From Lactarius indigo (lineage: Eukaryota; Basidiomycota; Agaricomycetes; Russulales; Russulaceae), in assembly GCA_025766275.1 (NCBI GenBank), contig JAFKAC010000006.1:2294001-2358000 (forward strand): 64,000 bases of DNA. Reading direction: 5' to 3'. The stretch's first letter is position 1, and each line of letters opens with the position of its first letter. This document shows positions 54,259 through 64,000 of the stretch, in pieces. Below the pieces are notes generated by a model. That model made no database searches. It saw only the letters and a program-made list of their open reading frames with translations, and had not been told where the DNA came from. A program made the translations under genes and the position numbers.

Positions 54259-54269
54259 ATCTTGGTCTT
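54259..54269 (-). promoter_or_regulatory. C self-priming primer-binding site
   Basis: Minus-strand AAGACCAAGAT, two bases inside the LTR, complementary to the predicted RNA start at 54478-54468. TATTTAAA (54512-54505) lies 34 bases before that start. Confidence 0.75.
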
Positions 54270-54271
54270 AA

Positions 54272-54759
54272 TGTAACGCCGTCACAGCGTTAGCTCGACT
54301 TGAGCTCGGGTGAAGGCGACTGTTACTCAGCTAATCACGCTCAAGGCGTATGGCACGAAGGCAGTTTCTTAGATGTTCGCAGACACTAAGGCACGACGAC
54401 ACTCTGATCAGAGATGATAAAAAGGCAAAGTAGGCAGGAGATAGGACAAGACAAGTGACGATTGAAGAAGACCAAGATGGCGAGTCTTGGTCTTCCGTAG
54501 CTACTTTAAATACAGAAGAAGCAGGCTTTCAAGCGCTGCTATGAGTCACAGTAATGTAGCGTCCAACGTATCGCGTAAGAGACGCAATCCTAGTACTACT
54601 ACTACTAGTATTAGGATCGAGTCAGAGTCCAGTCAGCAATCGCGCGCAATCTCCTATCGTACTACATCGTAAGACCCTAAGGCCGTGAGTCCGTGACTAA
54701 TCTACCTTACCGCCGTAGCCACAACCGGTACAGTAAGGGTCCAGTGCGGAAACGTAACA
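54272..54759 (-). repeat. C 5' LTR
   Basis: 488 bp, pairs with 25998-26485. Contains TATA, R-start palindrome and a U5-terminal hairpin next to the primer site. Confidence 0.92.
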
Positions 54760-54764
54760 TTGAA

Positions 54765-54935
54765 GGTCCGTTAAACTCTACAAAATAGCCGGTTTCTTCT
54801 TGTCGTTCTCTCCAACTGGCAGCTTGTAAAAAGCGCGTAGGAACGTTCCGTTCTCCTCTTCTCGGGATCAAATACGGACGAAAACTCGTCCACTGGTCTC
54901 AGGTTGTTACGGCCACGATGGTATCTTGGTCTTAA
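54765..54935 (-). pseudogene. A2 primer site and Gag N-terminal remnant
   Basis: The upstream piece of A2 cut off by C. Minus-strand primer site AAGACCAAGAT at 54933-54923, then GTG GCC .. ACC TGA (stop 54901-54899, also present in A1) and the first codons of the conserved Gag domain up to GFVEFNG-like sequence (YFVEFNGPS). Joins exactly to 25992 when one TTGAA is ignored. Confidence 0.85.
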
Positions 54936-55457
54936 TGTAACGTCGCCACGACGTTAGCTCGACTTGAGCGCGAAAGGCGGTAACAACTTAGCAATATATC
55001 GAGGCGCTAACTTGAAGACTCGAAGGTCCAAGCCTCTGTCTTAGTGAATGCGCGAAGGCACACCGACAGGTTCTTCACAACGTTGCTTTACAGGCGAAGT
55101 CGGGATCTCACAGATAAGATAGAGAAGAGAAGAGAAGAGAAAAGTGACGATTCAAGAAGACCAAGATGGCGTATCTTGGTCTTCACAAGACAGTTTAAAT
55201 ACAAGTCGAGCAGGCTTTCAAGCGCTGCTATGAGTCACAGTAAAGTAGCATCCAACGTGTCGCGTAAGTAGCTCGAACCCTAATACTACTACTACTAGTA
55301 TTAGTGGCACAGTCCTCAGTCAGCAATCATCGCGCAATCTCCTATCGTACTTGTAATCGCCTATCATAAGTCCGCAACTAATCTACCTTACCGCCATAGC
55401 TGCAACCGGTACAGTAAGGGTCCATACACAATAGTCCGTCCGAGTCGAAACGTGACA
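54936..55457 (-). repeat. A2 5' LTR
   Basis: 522 bp, pairs with 18815-19336; differs from it at five CpG sites I can see. Confidence 0.92.
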
Positions 55458-55492
55458 ATGGACATCACTTTATATTAGAATAATACACTTAC

Positions 55493-55898
55493 CAGGCTCC
55501 ACAGCATCCCCTTGATGGTGATCAGGCTGCCCGAAATCCTCAGAGTCGGTGTTAGTCAGCTGGACTGGTGGATCTGTGCCGCTTTAGGGTTAAAAATAAT
55601 AATAATAATAATAATAATAATCGTAATACATACCTTCTGGTTCCTCTGAGCGAGATCTATCAACATCTGGTACTGCAGAAAGCAGCCCAGAGCCTCCATG
55701 GAGTTGGGACAGAAGGTGGATGGTCTGGTCAACGTGCGATTGCACAAGATGGGCAGAATCGGTGTCCGGTGGGAGGGATTGTAGAAAGAGTCGATCTTGA
55801 TCCAAATGGGCCTCAATTGTGCGTTTGGTGACACGTTTTGAACTTCCATAGCACTTGGAGCATGGGCAGGTGTGTCTTGAAGTAGCTTGAGGCGTCAT
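55493..55898 (-). CDS. Tnp2-type transposase, first two exons
   Basis: Exon 1 55898-55634 starts MTPQATSRHTCPCSKCYGSS: a short N-terminal cysteine/histidine module (CPCSKC..RTIEAHLDQD) common at the start of fungal Tnp2 proteins. Intron 55633-55574 (GTATGT..ACAG) contains an (AAT)n run. Exon 2 55573-55493 leaves one base, G, that completes an Asp codon with the AT starting exon 3 at 18787. The joining intron, without A2, is exactly 57 nt. An AATATAC TATA-like site precedes the ATG by about 30-40 bases. Confidence 0.72.
55592..55621. repeat. (AAT)n microsatellite
   Basis: About ten AAT units inside the first transposase intron. Confidence 0.85.
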
Positions 55899-56088
55899 AG
55901 TTACACAGTTGATGAGAGTACGGTATATTTGTGTAGGCGTGAGGGCGACCGCGAGGGCAAGCGGACTTTGGTGCGGAGCGTGAGTACGGCACGTGTTCGT
56001 ATGACTTCTGCTCGCCTCAGTATAATTTTTTTCTGTCTTGCCTCTATACACGCATATAGCTCATACAGCCGCCTCGCCTCCAAACAAA

Positions 56089-58502
56089 ATGTCTGACCTT
56101 GAGGAAGATGGAAATGAGTATGGCGATGACTTCGACGACACCCCTCCCGGGCTCTTTCTGCCGCACTCGGAAACGGTACCCAACCGTGATGACGAGGACG
56201 AGTACATGCCAAAACCCCCACTGAGGAGGTCAAGACCCCCAATAGACTTTTCTGCACGACGCTCAACCGCCAACACCGACCTGAACTTCTCTGCGACTGG
56301 TTTCGCTCCTTCACGTTCCCACATGTCGGGCTCGACATTACACTCCAGTCTTCGTCCTTCAATGGCACATTCGTTTCCGCGCAACACCTCTCTTAATTCG
56401 GATCCACTGGCAAGGCTCTCTCTTGATGCTATCGCGGCACTCACCGACTCTGAACTTCATCATAACCCTCACTACCGCAAACTTTGCCGAGATCATGACC
56501 ACCTGGCCTCCGTCCTTTCCACGTACGTAGAACGGGATCTCGCAGAGTATCGTACCGCGAAGAGCGAAGGCCTGGTCCCTGACATGTACCAAGGTGCGTG
56601 GTAACTTGCTTCTGAACCCAGGTAATCACTGACTCGACTCCATGGCAGGGGTACCCCGCAGTGTGAATTCCTGCCGCGCGGACTCTCGTAGTGCAGACTC
56701 TCGTGCATCATCATTGGGGCCAAGCGATTCCGCTTCACAACAGACAGGAACGGACGTCGTTCCGGGCAAGTCCCTCCGAAATATCCTTGACGGCATGGAG
56801 GTGCCGTACGAGCGCCCAGATTTTCTTCCAATAACCGTGCTTTGGGATTTCGAAGACTGTCAAACCGACAAGACGCAGGGAGATATCATCACGAAGAAAA
56901 ACAAATGTCGACCGAAAATGGCTATCGCTCTCCGCCGCCCGAACGGCAAGGTAGTCTCAAGCCTTGAATACTCAAACATACGACATTCGGCAGACATTAT
57001 CGTTCAGAAACTTATCAGCTTTGTTAACTCGGACCCCCGGTCAGCCGCGTGTGCTAGTGGCCGGATCAAGACGTTCATCAAGAAGCATTTTGCGGCCGAG
57101 TATGGTCAAGCCATGCTCGACCTTGAAGCTGAGCAGAAGCTCCTTCATCTGTGTTCGGCTCATTGGAAGGCTGATGCCATGATCACCAAGGTCTTCGTGC
57201 AGCGAGCGAAAGCCGAGGCAGAGGCAAATTCCGCACCTCCCACATCCCAACAGTTCAACCAATCCCTGGAGCCACCGACTGCGTTCATCCCGCAAATTCA
57301 GGAGGTGGCGCCCACGAAGGCGGCGAAGCAGGCTTTTGAGTTGAGCCCTGGCCCCAAATCACCTTCGGCATCACACGCTCAAAAGCGCAGCAAAGACAAC
57401 ACCGTGCCAGTGGTCTCCGGACAGAAGACTGCAAACTCTACAGTGCCCTCAATCCGTGAGTGCTCTGCTCGATAAAGTCCAAACCCGCTGACAAGTGGTA
57501 CTCGTGCACAGAGAACCATCGTCCCACTGCACGCAAGATCACTCCCACATTCCTTAGCCGCACCAAGGTGACCTGTGCGGAACCTGCGGCAACGAGTCTT
57601 CGTTCTCTTCACGTCGACCCATCAGGTGCGTCTCTCACGTGTACGCGTATACACTTACAGTATACTGATATGAAGTTGAATAATTCTTAGTCGACAACCT
57701 CATTGGTGAGTCAAAATGCCATGCACCCACGCACCCACTGACTACGTCCTTGCAGCGGTCCTCACGTCAGAATTTCCTTCCCTGACCAACGCCCCCCCAC
57801 TTCTTCGCTCTATGAACGCACAGTCATCGTTCAAGGAAGGCGAACCGTCAAAGCAAGTCACAACGCTCCTTGAGCGTGTCCAATTTGTGGACCCATGTTC
57901 ACCCGACATCGACGAGGACAACACGTGCCAAAGCTGGGGGCATTATCAGTTCACGGCGGGTGGTATTAGCCCGGCATCTTCACTTACCAATTGGCAGGAG
58001 GTCGGCAATGTCGCTACTGCCTTCAAGCTCGTGGCAGCTGCCATCAAAACGTGCCAAGAAGCAAGGCTGATGTGCTCAAATGCCGGAACACCGATGACGA
58101 GTGGGTTCATTAGCAATATATACCTCGAGAAGATCCTCGAGTGTCTCGAGAATTGCTGGGTTGCTGCTGGTGGGGTACGTATACAATACACTCTCTGCGT
58201 TTTTTTAATCAATCTATTCTAGGTCCTTACTTCCCAAAAGCGTCTCCCGCCAATTCCCACTACTCCTTCGTATTGTGACGTCGCAAAGTCCCCTCCACGT
58301 GTGCCCACGATCAAGATCAAGCGGCCAGCTCCTTCCGTCGACGTCGCAAGCAAAATCTCAGACGTTCCCACCAGAACCGACTCTCCTATCCAGTCCACCG
58401 CCACCACGGAACCTTCAACAGGGCTAGATGAGGTGCGTCAGTGCTTGGTAGTGATACCCTCTCTCACCCACAGCCTCTAGGGCACTCGCGCAAGTGCCGC
58501 GT
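56089..58502 (+). CDS. Unrecognised seven-exon gene, divergent from the transposase, cut by B2
   Basis: Exons 56089-56593, 56649-57455, 57512-57625, 57691-57705, 57756-58174, 58223-58432 and 58474-58502; all introns are GT..AG of 41-65 nt with consistent phases, giving about 700 codons before B2 interrupts. The 15-base fourth exon is unusually small. N-terminus acidic and Ser/Arg-rich (MSDLEEDGNEYGDDF); the middle has a conserved-looking globular part (PITVLWDFEDCQTDK..SLEYSNIRHSADIIVQKLI); the rest is Ser/Pro-rich with a Cys-containing part near IKTCQEARLMC. I know no family for it. Only 190 bases separate its ATG from the transposase ATG, so the two share a divergent promoter; TATAATTT lies at about 56019. 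It could be a second gene of the CACTA element or an ordinary host gene. Confidence 0.6.
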
Positions 58503-59011
58503 TGTTACGCTCCACCGGCGTCAGTCCGACTTGGACTCGTGAAAGGCGTAATCGACTTAGCGAAAGTTAGGCGAATGGGGATCACGTGTCAACCCAACGC
58601 AGGCTGAACAGGGGCACACTAGCACACGCTGCAGCAAAAGGATAGAGAGAAGTGTCCCTTGGCAGACACTTAGAGGAAGCACACTTAGTCGAAGACTAAG
58701 GCAGACAAGAGACGATTCAGAAGGTGGATTGAAGAAGACCAAGATGGGGACTCTTGGTCTTCCGAGTCGACTACTTATACAAATACGCGCGGGCTTTAAA
58801 GCGCCGCTGGAATAGTAGGTAACCAATAGCGTAACTAGCTCGAACCCTAGTACCGCTATCCTAGGAATGAGTCATACATGAGTCACAATCACATGCGAAC
58901 TACTATGCTGACTGATACGATGTAAGAATCCATGACTAATATCAATACCGGACCGTAGTCATAACCGGTCATGAGTCGTGTGTAATGAGTCATCAAGTCC
59001 GTACCGTAACA
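58503..59011 (-). repeat. B2 3' LTR
   Basis: TGTTACGCTCC..GTACCGTAACA on the plus strand, 509 bp, followed by the polypurine complement TCACCCCCTTTTC. Confidence 0.92.
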
Positions 59012-59043
59012 TCACCCCCTTTTCAGGAGTGAGGCCCACCTCA

Positions 59044-62000
59044 CTAATCCGCTATCGATTCTTTCCTCATCCGTTCCGCCTCATCTTCCATCCTTGCCAA
59101 TATGTTAGCGCGCTCCAGACGATAGAGACTGTCCTTTTTATCCTGCACCACCATCTCTTGTTCTAGCCGCAACTGCCTTATCCGCTTCTCCAGTTGCTCT
59201 TCAGCAAAGGCGAACTGCCGGAACCGGCGCAATTCTTGAATGAGGGTGACATCCCCAATGCGCATGAGCAGCAGGTCCGTGGGGTGTCGATCGCGGAGCA
59301 TAAAATACTCCTCGTGTGGGATGAAGGCGCGGTTATTTTTGGGGAGATGCGGAGTGGCGTAGAGAGGTTTACCGTAGAGGAAACCCGATCCCGGAGCTAA
59401 TCCGAGTACGAAGGGGTCTCCTCCTCGGATAACCTGTACGTGGGATGCTTGTACCGTCGGTCCGTTGGGGAGTTTGATCGGGAACGGAATGTAATCGGGT
59501 CCTCGATTGATCCGGAACCCCTCAGGGACGACGGCCCTGGTTGCGGGGTCTCGTTCGCCCATTGGTGTATAACGAGCCGCTTGTGCCACGGCGACTCGTC
59601 CTCTGTGTAGAGGTCCCCCCGCTGCGTCGACGAGGTAGGGAGTGGCGGCTGGATCTTCAGCGTAGAATTCATGGTTAAGGAATGCGTGCCTGATGGGGTA
59701 GTGGTCTCCAAGCTCGTCTTCATCCTCATCTTCGTCCAATACTCCCTGCGTTCCTTCATCATCCGTCGTCGGCAGGCGGCGATATGCAGTTGCTCCCGCT
59801 GCCACCGCGCCGCCGTCTCTTTCCATTCTTGCTCGTACTTCTGCATAGCGTTCGGTGGTTTCACCGCGCGGGACAGCTGCTTGAAGCCGAAACAACTCGT
59901 CTTCGGTGAGGAAGGCTTCGGGCTCACCGGTGTTGGGGTTTGTGAGGGCGTACATTGGCGGCGGAGGTGCTGGTTGAGTTGCTGCTGGATCGTCGTCGAC
60001 AATTCCCTGTACGGGCATAGGGAATCGTTGCAGTGTCTGGTGCAGTTCTTCACTAGTGATAGGGCCGTCTTCCTCATGCTGCAGGGTGGTACGGCCTCCA
60101 TCTGCAACTCTATTGGCTGCGGTGTTGTCGGTGGTGTCGGGGTCGACAAGCGTGGCGGAGGAGTCGTTGACGAGGGTAGAGAGGAGGGCAAGCTGGTCAT
60201 TGCGTCGAGTAGAGGACATGGAGTGAATGGGAGTTGGGGACTTATCGCGGCAAGAGGTCGCCCTTATATGTGTTTCCCGGTCGGGGTTGGAATATTTGAA
60301 CTCCCGTACGGCTTCGTCGGCAAATACGTCATCCTTATCTATCCATTGATTGTCCGAGTCTGGATAGCCCTTCCATTTGACAAGGTATTGGAGCCGACGC
60401 CTTCTGCCGAATCGCCGAGAGTCTAGAATCTTCTCGACTTCGTATTCCTCTTCGTTATCGACCAAATCAGGTGGTGGGCGCTGATAGTTTGGTCCGTGCG
60501 TGGGTGTTTCACGATAAGGCGTGAGAAGATCTATGTGGAAGACATCATGGATGCTCCACTGTGTGGGAAGTTCAAGGCGATAGTTGACAGGGGACATCAC
60601 CTGGATGACCTTAAATGGTCCATGTCGTTTAGCCGCTAGTTTTGCGGTTGGTTGATGGGTGCGTAAGTGGCGTCCTTCTAGCCATACGAGGTCTCCCTCT
60701 TTGAACTTGGGCGTATCTTTGTGCTTGACCCATGACTTTTGTGCTCGGAGCATACAGGAGAAAGCGCGCTGTCGCGCTTGCTTGAATTGGTCTAGCCTCA
60801 ACGACACTTGCGGGATAGGGGAAGGCCTATCGGTCCAATCAGCGCGAGGGTTGAATCCAGATAAGAGAAAGAAGGGGGACTCCCGTGTGGTTTCATTAGG
60901 CCAATTGTTATGCGTGAATTCCGCCATTGGCAGATAGCGAACCCAGTCGTCCTGTCGCTCATTTACCCAGAAGCGGAGGTATTGCTCTAGCCATTGATTC
61001 GTTCGCTCCGATTGGCCGTCGGTTCTGGGGTGATAGGCAGTTGAGATGTTTTGGCTGATGCCAAGGATTTTGCATATCTCCCGCATGAACTTAGATGCGA
61101 AGCGGGGGTCTCGGTCACTGATAACGCGCAAGGGGAGTCCGAATCGTGGGAATACATGTGAAACGTACAGGGCGGCCGTTCCTTCGGCTGTTACATCCTC
61201 ATTGCAAGGGATAAAAACGGCCGCTTTGGTGCAGTCGTGGTCTGTTATCGTGAGAATAGAGTCATAGCCTCGAGAGATAGGGAGTTTAGTGATAAAGTCC
61301 ACTGCAATAGTTTCGAATGGCAGGGCTTCCGGTTTAGGGTAAATAGGTTGCAGAGGCGCTCTAATGGGACGAAGGTTGACTTTGTGCCGCTGGCATTCCG
61401 CACAGCCTTTAACATAGTCTTGGACATCGTTCTTCATTTGTGGCCACCAATAGTGTCGTTCAGTGAGTTGGAGAGTGCGCTTGATTCCCGGGTGACCATA
61501 GACAGGAGAGTCGTGGTGAGCGGCAATGATGGTGCGTTTGTCGTGAATGCCACCAGTGACCACTCGTCATCCATCTTTATACCACGTCCCTTCAATATCT
61601 TTTAGTTTGTGAGCGTCAACCCAGGGTTTTAGCTTAGCTATGTCCTGTTCGTAGATTGGGTGTTCTGGGGTCATTTCTACTGGTAGGATTTCGGGCCTCC
61701 AATGTGGGTGTCGCGGTTCTTCTAGTGTGGTGGCGCGTGCGAATACGTTCTCCGGTAATACTGTTACACCTTCGTTGTCATTTTCTCCTTGATCGTAGTC
61801 TGGTCTTCGGGATAGCGCATCGGCGCGCCCATTGGAGGTACCTTTGATGTGGTGAATTTCGAAGTCGTATTCCGAAAGTTCGAGTACTTCCCTGGCTACA
61901 CGCCTGCTAATCTTTTGTGGCGACTTCCAGTATTGTAGATTAAGGTGATCGGAGAATACTTTGATCTTGTGAGGGGAGCCCGCTAAGAGGGGTCTCCAGT

Positions 62001-63834
62001 GGCGGAAGGCTTTGACAATCGCCAAGAGTTCGAGGTCGTAGATGTCATAGTTGCGTTCGGCCTCATTGAGGGTGGACGAATAGTAGCCAATGGGGTGTCG
62101 TTTACCATCCGCCTTGCGCTGTAGGAGGACGGCTCCGGTGGCGAATCCAGACGCATCAACTTCTAGTTCAAACTGTTGTGTGAGGTCGGGGTGCGCGAGA
62201 ACTGGTTCGCTGGTGACAAGGGTTTTGAGGTCTTGGAATGCTTTTTCTTCCTCGATGCCCCAATGCCATTCGGTGTCTTTACGGGTAAGTTTGTTGAGGG
62301 GGCGTGCTTTGGTCGCGAAACCTCGTATAAAAGGACGGTAAAAATTGCAAAATCCGAGGAAGGAGCGGACGTCTTTAACCTTCGTTGGTGTGGGCCAGTC
62401 CTTGATGCCCGAAATTTTGACGGGGTCCATACGCGTCACCCCCTTTTCAAGGATTACCCCCAGGTAATCCATGCGTGGGGAGTGGAATAGGCATTTTTCA
62501 AGCTTGTAATACAAGTCATGCTCTGCGGATACGCGGAGTACGTCTTTGACAGCTTCGATGTGGTCCTGCAGCGAATGGTTAAGCCCGGTGGCGATACCTA
62601 TATCATCCATGTAGACGCGAACAACCGTGCCGCGTTTTTCGTGTTTTGCAATGACGTCCCTGAAGATAAAGTTCATCATAGTCTGGAACGTCGCCGGAGA
62701 GTTGGTTAGGCCAAAAAACATCACCGTGGGTTCGAATAAGCCGTAACGTGTTTTGAACGCCGCTTTCTCCTCATCTCCTTCTTTGATGCGTATATTGTTA
62801 TACCCCCATCTAACGTCGAGCTTAGTGTAGATGTGGGCGTTACTGAGGTCGGTAATAAGGTCGGAGATGAGAGGGAGAGGGTATTGATTGCGAATGGTGA
62901 CCGCGTTGATTTTTCGATAGTCTTGAACGGGTCTTAGTTTTCCATCTTTTTTCTTGATGAAGAAGAAGGATGATGCGTAAGGGGATTTAGAGGGTCTTAT
63001 ATACCCTTTCTTGAGCTGTTCATCAATCCACTCGCGTAACTTCTTGTCTTCTTCCTGTGTCATGGGGTATATTTTGCAGTCAATTGCGTCGGCTGTCCCT
63101 GGTTTGAATTCGATGGCGTGATCCCAGGGCCTGCTGGGTGGAAACCTGTCCGATGCCTCTTCGCTGAAAAGGCGTTCAAATTCGCGGTATTCAGAGGGTA
63201 ACTCAGCTTTCGTGACATATTGTTGGGCGGCGATGGCGAGATCGGTGGCAGTGGCCCTGATTCGGCATCCTTCTTCAAATTGTTGTCGTTGTTCGTCAGT
63301 GATAACACAAGAGTGTACGACCTCGTAGTCATCATTTTGAACGGTAGTTGTCGCTATTACTGGCGTGGTTTTGATGTAAGGGTTGGTAGATCGAATAATG
63401 ATAGGGAGCATATCCTCGTGTATGGCTGCTTGCGACCATTTGATATGCGGATCATAAATGGCAAGCCAGGGGTAGCCTAATACGATGTCTTCGTTTCCAA
63501 TGTCCGTGATAAGGAAGCGGATTTCCTTGTGAATGCCTTTAGTTTGGACATCGACATCAGTATAATGGGTGATACGCCCCGATTTGTTTTCTGTGTTGTC
63601 GATATTCCATATTTTCTTTGGGACATCGAGTAGTTTAGTCCCAAGTCCCATCCTTTTTGCGAATGATGGTTTCATGAAGCAATGGGTTGCTCCTGAGTCG
63701 ACTAATGCGCGTATGTCGGCCATTGCGTAACTGGTGCGAATCGATACTGGAACTCTCATAGAACGATAGCGAGTCATGATTACACTGTTACAATTAACTG
63801 CCCTCACCCAGGCCGATGGGTTCAGGCGTCCTGA
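59044..63834 (-). CDS. pol: B2 Pol polyprotein with the same in-frame TGA as B1
   Basis: Protease (ALVDSGATHCF) to chromodomain and tail as in B1. The TGA at 61569-61567 after WYKDG is identical to that in B1, and no other stop is seen. Differences from B1 include S-to-L in integrase (RFGLPLRVISDRD) and I-to-V and K-to-E before RT. Confidence 0.87.
59397..60200 (-). CDS. B2 overlapping +1-frame ORF
   Basis: 267 codons, with no residue difference from the B1 ORF that I can find. Confidence 0.55.
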   Translation of the reverse strand: MTSLPSSLPSSTTPPPRLSTPTPPTTPQPIELQMEAVPPCSMRKTALSLVKNCTRHCNDSLCPYRELSTTIQQQLNQHLRRQCTPSQTPTPVSPKPSSPKTSCFGFKQLSRAVKPPNAMQKYEQEWKETAARWQREQLHIAACRRRMMKERREYWTKMRMKTSLETTTPSGTHSLTMNSTLKIQPPLPTSSTQRGDLYTEDESPWHKRLVIHQWANETPQPGPSSLRGSGSIEDPITFRSRSNSPTDRRYKHPTYRLSEEETPSYSD

Positions 63835-64000
63835 AAACCCTCCTTTTTCCACAATTGTTGGAGGATGATGTCCTTTACGTTGTCCGATTCTCCTGCTACT
63901 CCGTTAAGCCAATCGCTGGCGCGCTGTTGAGGGGGTATGTCTTGGACCGCCCTGGTAGCGACCTCGGGTTCTTGCTGATGGTAGTCGGTGTCAACATACC
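63822..64000 (-). CDS. gag: B2 Gag, C-terminal end (truncated by window)
   Basis: Last ~59 codons of Gag (..VATRAVQDIPPQQRASDWLN..) ending at TGA 63824-63822; the frameshift heptamer is at 63840-63834. The rest lies outside the window. Confidence 0.8.
   Translation of the reverse strand, partial: YVDTDYHQQEPEVATRAVQDIPPQQRASDWLNGVAGESDNVKDIILQQLWKKEGFQDA

Larger units (their letters stand above)
25998..54759 (-). mobile_element. Ty3/gypsy LTR retrotransposon C (family C)
   Basis: Minus-strand element with 488-bp LTRs (25998-26485 and 54272-54759) and TSD TTGAA (25993-25997; 54760-54764), inserted in A2 gag. It is split by copia D in pol. Without D it is 7,742 bp. Gag and Pol are open from end to end when D is ignored, so C was probably intact when D landed. 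LTR sequence is related to family A (shared CTGCTATGAGTCACAGTAA and the TAG-repeat palindrome). The LTRs differ at three sites I can see. Confidence 0.93.
18815..55457 (-). mobile_element. Ty3/gypsy LTR retrotransposon, copy A2 (family A), host of the nested stack
   Basis: Minus-strand copy with 522-bp LTRs at 18815-19336 (3') and 54936-55457 (5') and TSD ATGGA (18810-18814; 55458-55462). It spans 36,643 bp because element C (with D, B1 and E inside it) sits in gag. Without C it is 7,876 bp, exactly 18 bp shorter than A1, explained by a shorter glycine run in Gag. It lies in a phase-1 intron of the Tnp2 gene. The LTRs differ at five sites I can see, all CpG transitions. Pol has at least three nonsense codons. 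Confidence 0.93.
58503..64000 (-). mobile_element. Ty3/gypsy LTR retrotransposon, copy B2 (family B), runs off the window
   Basis: 3' LTR at 58503-59011 (509 bp), then tail to gag on the minus strand; the 5' LTR lies beyond the window. Inserted in exon 7 of the unrecognised gene; the left target copy would be CGCGT (58498-58502), unconfirmed. Only a handful of amino-acid differences from B1. Confidence 0.92.

Noticed and set aside
55590..56051. ORF ending in a run of tyrosines
   Set aside because: The tyrosine run is read-through of the (AAT)n microsatellite in an intron; the real exon ends at 55634.
1..64000. CRISPR arrays, rRNA, tRNA genes, bacterial operons
   Set aside because: No spaced direct repeats, no rRNA or cloverleaf sequence seen; introns and LTR elements show a eukaryotic genome.

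Overview
The window looks like a repeat-rich stretch of a filamentous basidiomycete (Agaricomycotina-type) genome. Genes have many short introns (about 47-65 nt, GT..AG, CTNAY-like branch sites). The retroelements are chromodomain Ty3/gypsy and Ty1/copia types with fungal features, and a Tnp2 (CACTA/EnSpm-like) transposase is present. At least 85% of the window is transposon. I resolve six near-complete LTR retrotransposons, the start of a seventh insertion and a solo LTR, all but the last placed by 5-bp target-site duplications (TSDs) or matching LTRs.

Layout. 1-6320: remnants of host genes: exons of a multi-pass membrane protein (870-1606), unresolved gene-like sequence, and a fragment of a SNF2/STH1-type chromatin-remodelling ATPase (SnAC region plus bromodomain) whose central ~0.92 kb is inverted. 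6321-14762: Ty3/gypsy element A1, inserted in the bromodomain (TSD CCGTT), with a copia solo LTR in its 3' LTR. 14763-14923: rest of the SNF2 fragment. 14924-15968: unresolved sequence with a tandem duplication. 15969-18787 and 55493-55898: the two halves of one Tnp2 transposase gene on the minus strand, pushed 36.6 kb apart. 18815-55457: a nested stack. Gypsy A2 (minus) sits in a 57-nt intron of the transposase gene; gypsy C (minus) sits in A2 gag; copia D (plus) sits in C pol; gypsy B1 (plus) and copia E (plus) sit separately in D. 56089-58502: an unrecognised seven-exon gene, divergent from the transposase and cut by gypsy B2 (minus, 58503 to the window end).

How the parts work together. 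Families A, B and C share one architecture: LTR with a TATA box and a predicted transcript start at ATCTTGGTCTT; an 11-nt self-complementary primer site AAGACCAAGAT just inside the LTR (Tf1/sushi-style self-priming); Gag; a conserved -1 frameshift heptamer GGGTTTT; Pol (protease, RT, RNase H, integrase, chromodomain); and then an unusual ~400-residue tail after the chromodomain. D and E are copia elements with the tRNA-iMet half-molecule type primer site GGTTATGGGCCCTG. E has an unbroken 1,467-codon gag-pol. D is open across 1,436 codons once B1 and E are ignored.

Most interesting signals. (1) All five A/B/C copies keep a 238-267-codon ORF in the +1 frame, overlapping the Pol tail. It starts at the homologous place, and its central basic helix is conserved in this frame while the Pol frame there is divergent low-complexity sequence. 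(2) From the predicted transcript start through the first ~170-180 Gag codons there is essentially no ATG in any frame, yet the protein is conserved and follows a conserved GTG-GC just after the primer site, suggesting non-AUG initiation plus a shorter AUG-initiated Gag. (3) Two near-identical B copies share one in-frame UGA between RNase H and integrase. (4) The SNF2 fragment carries a clean internal inversion.
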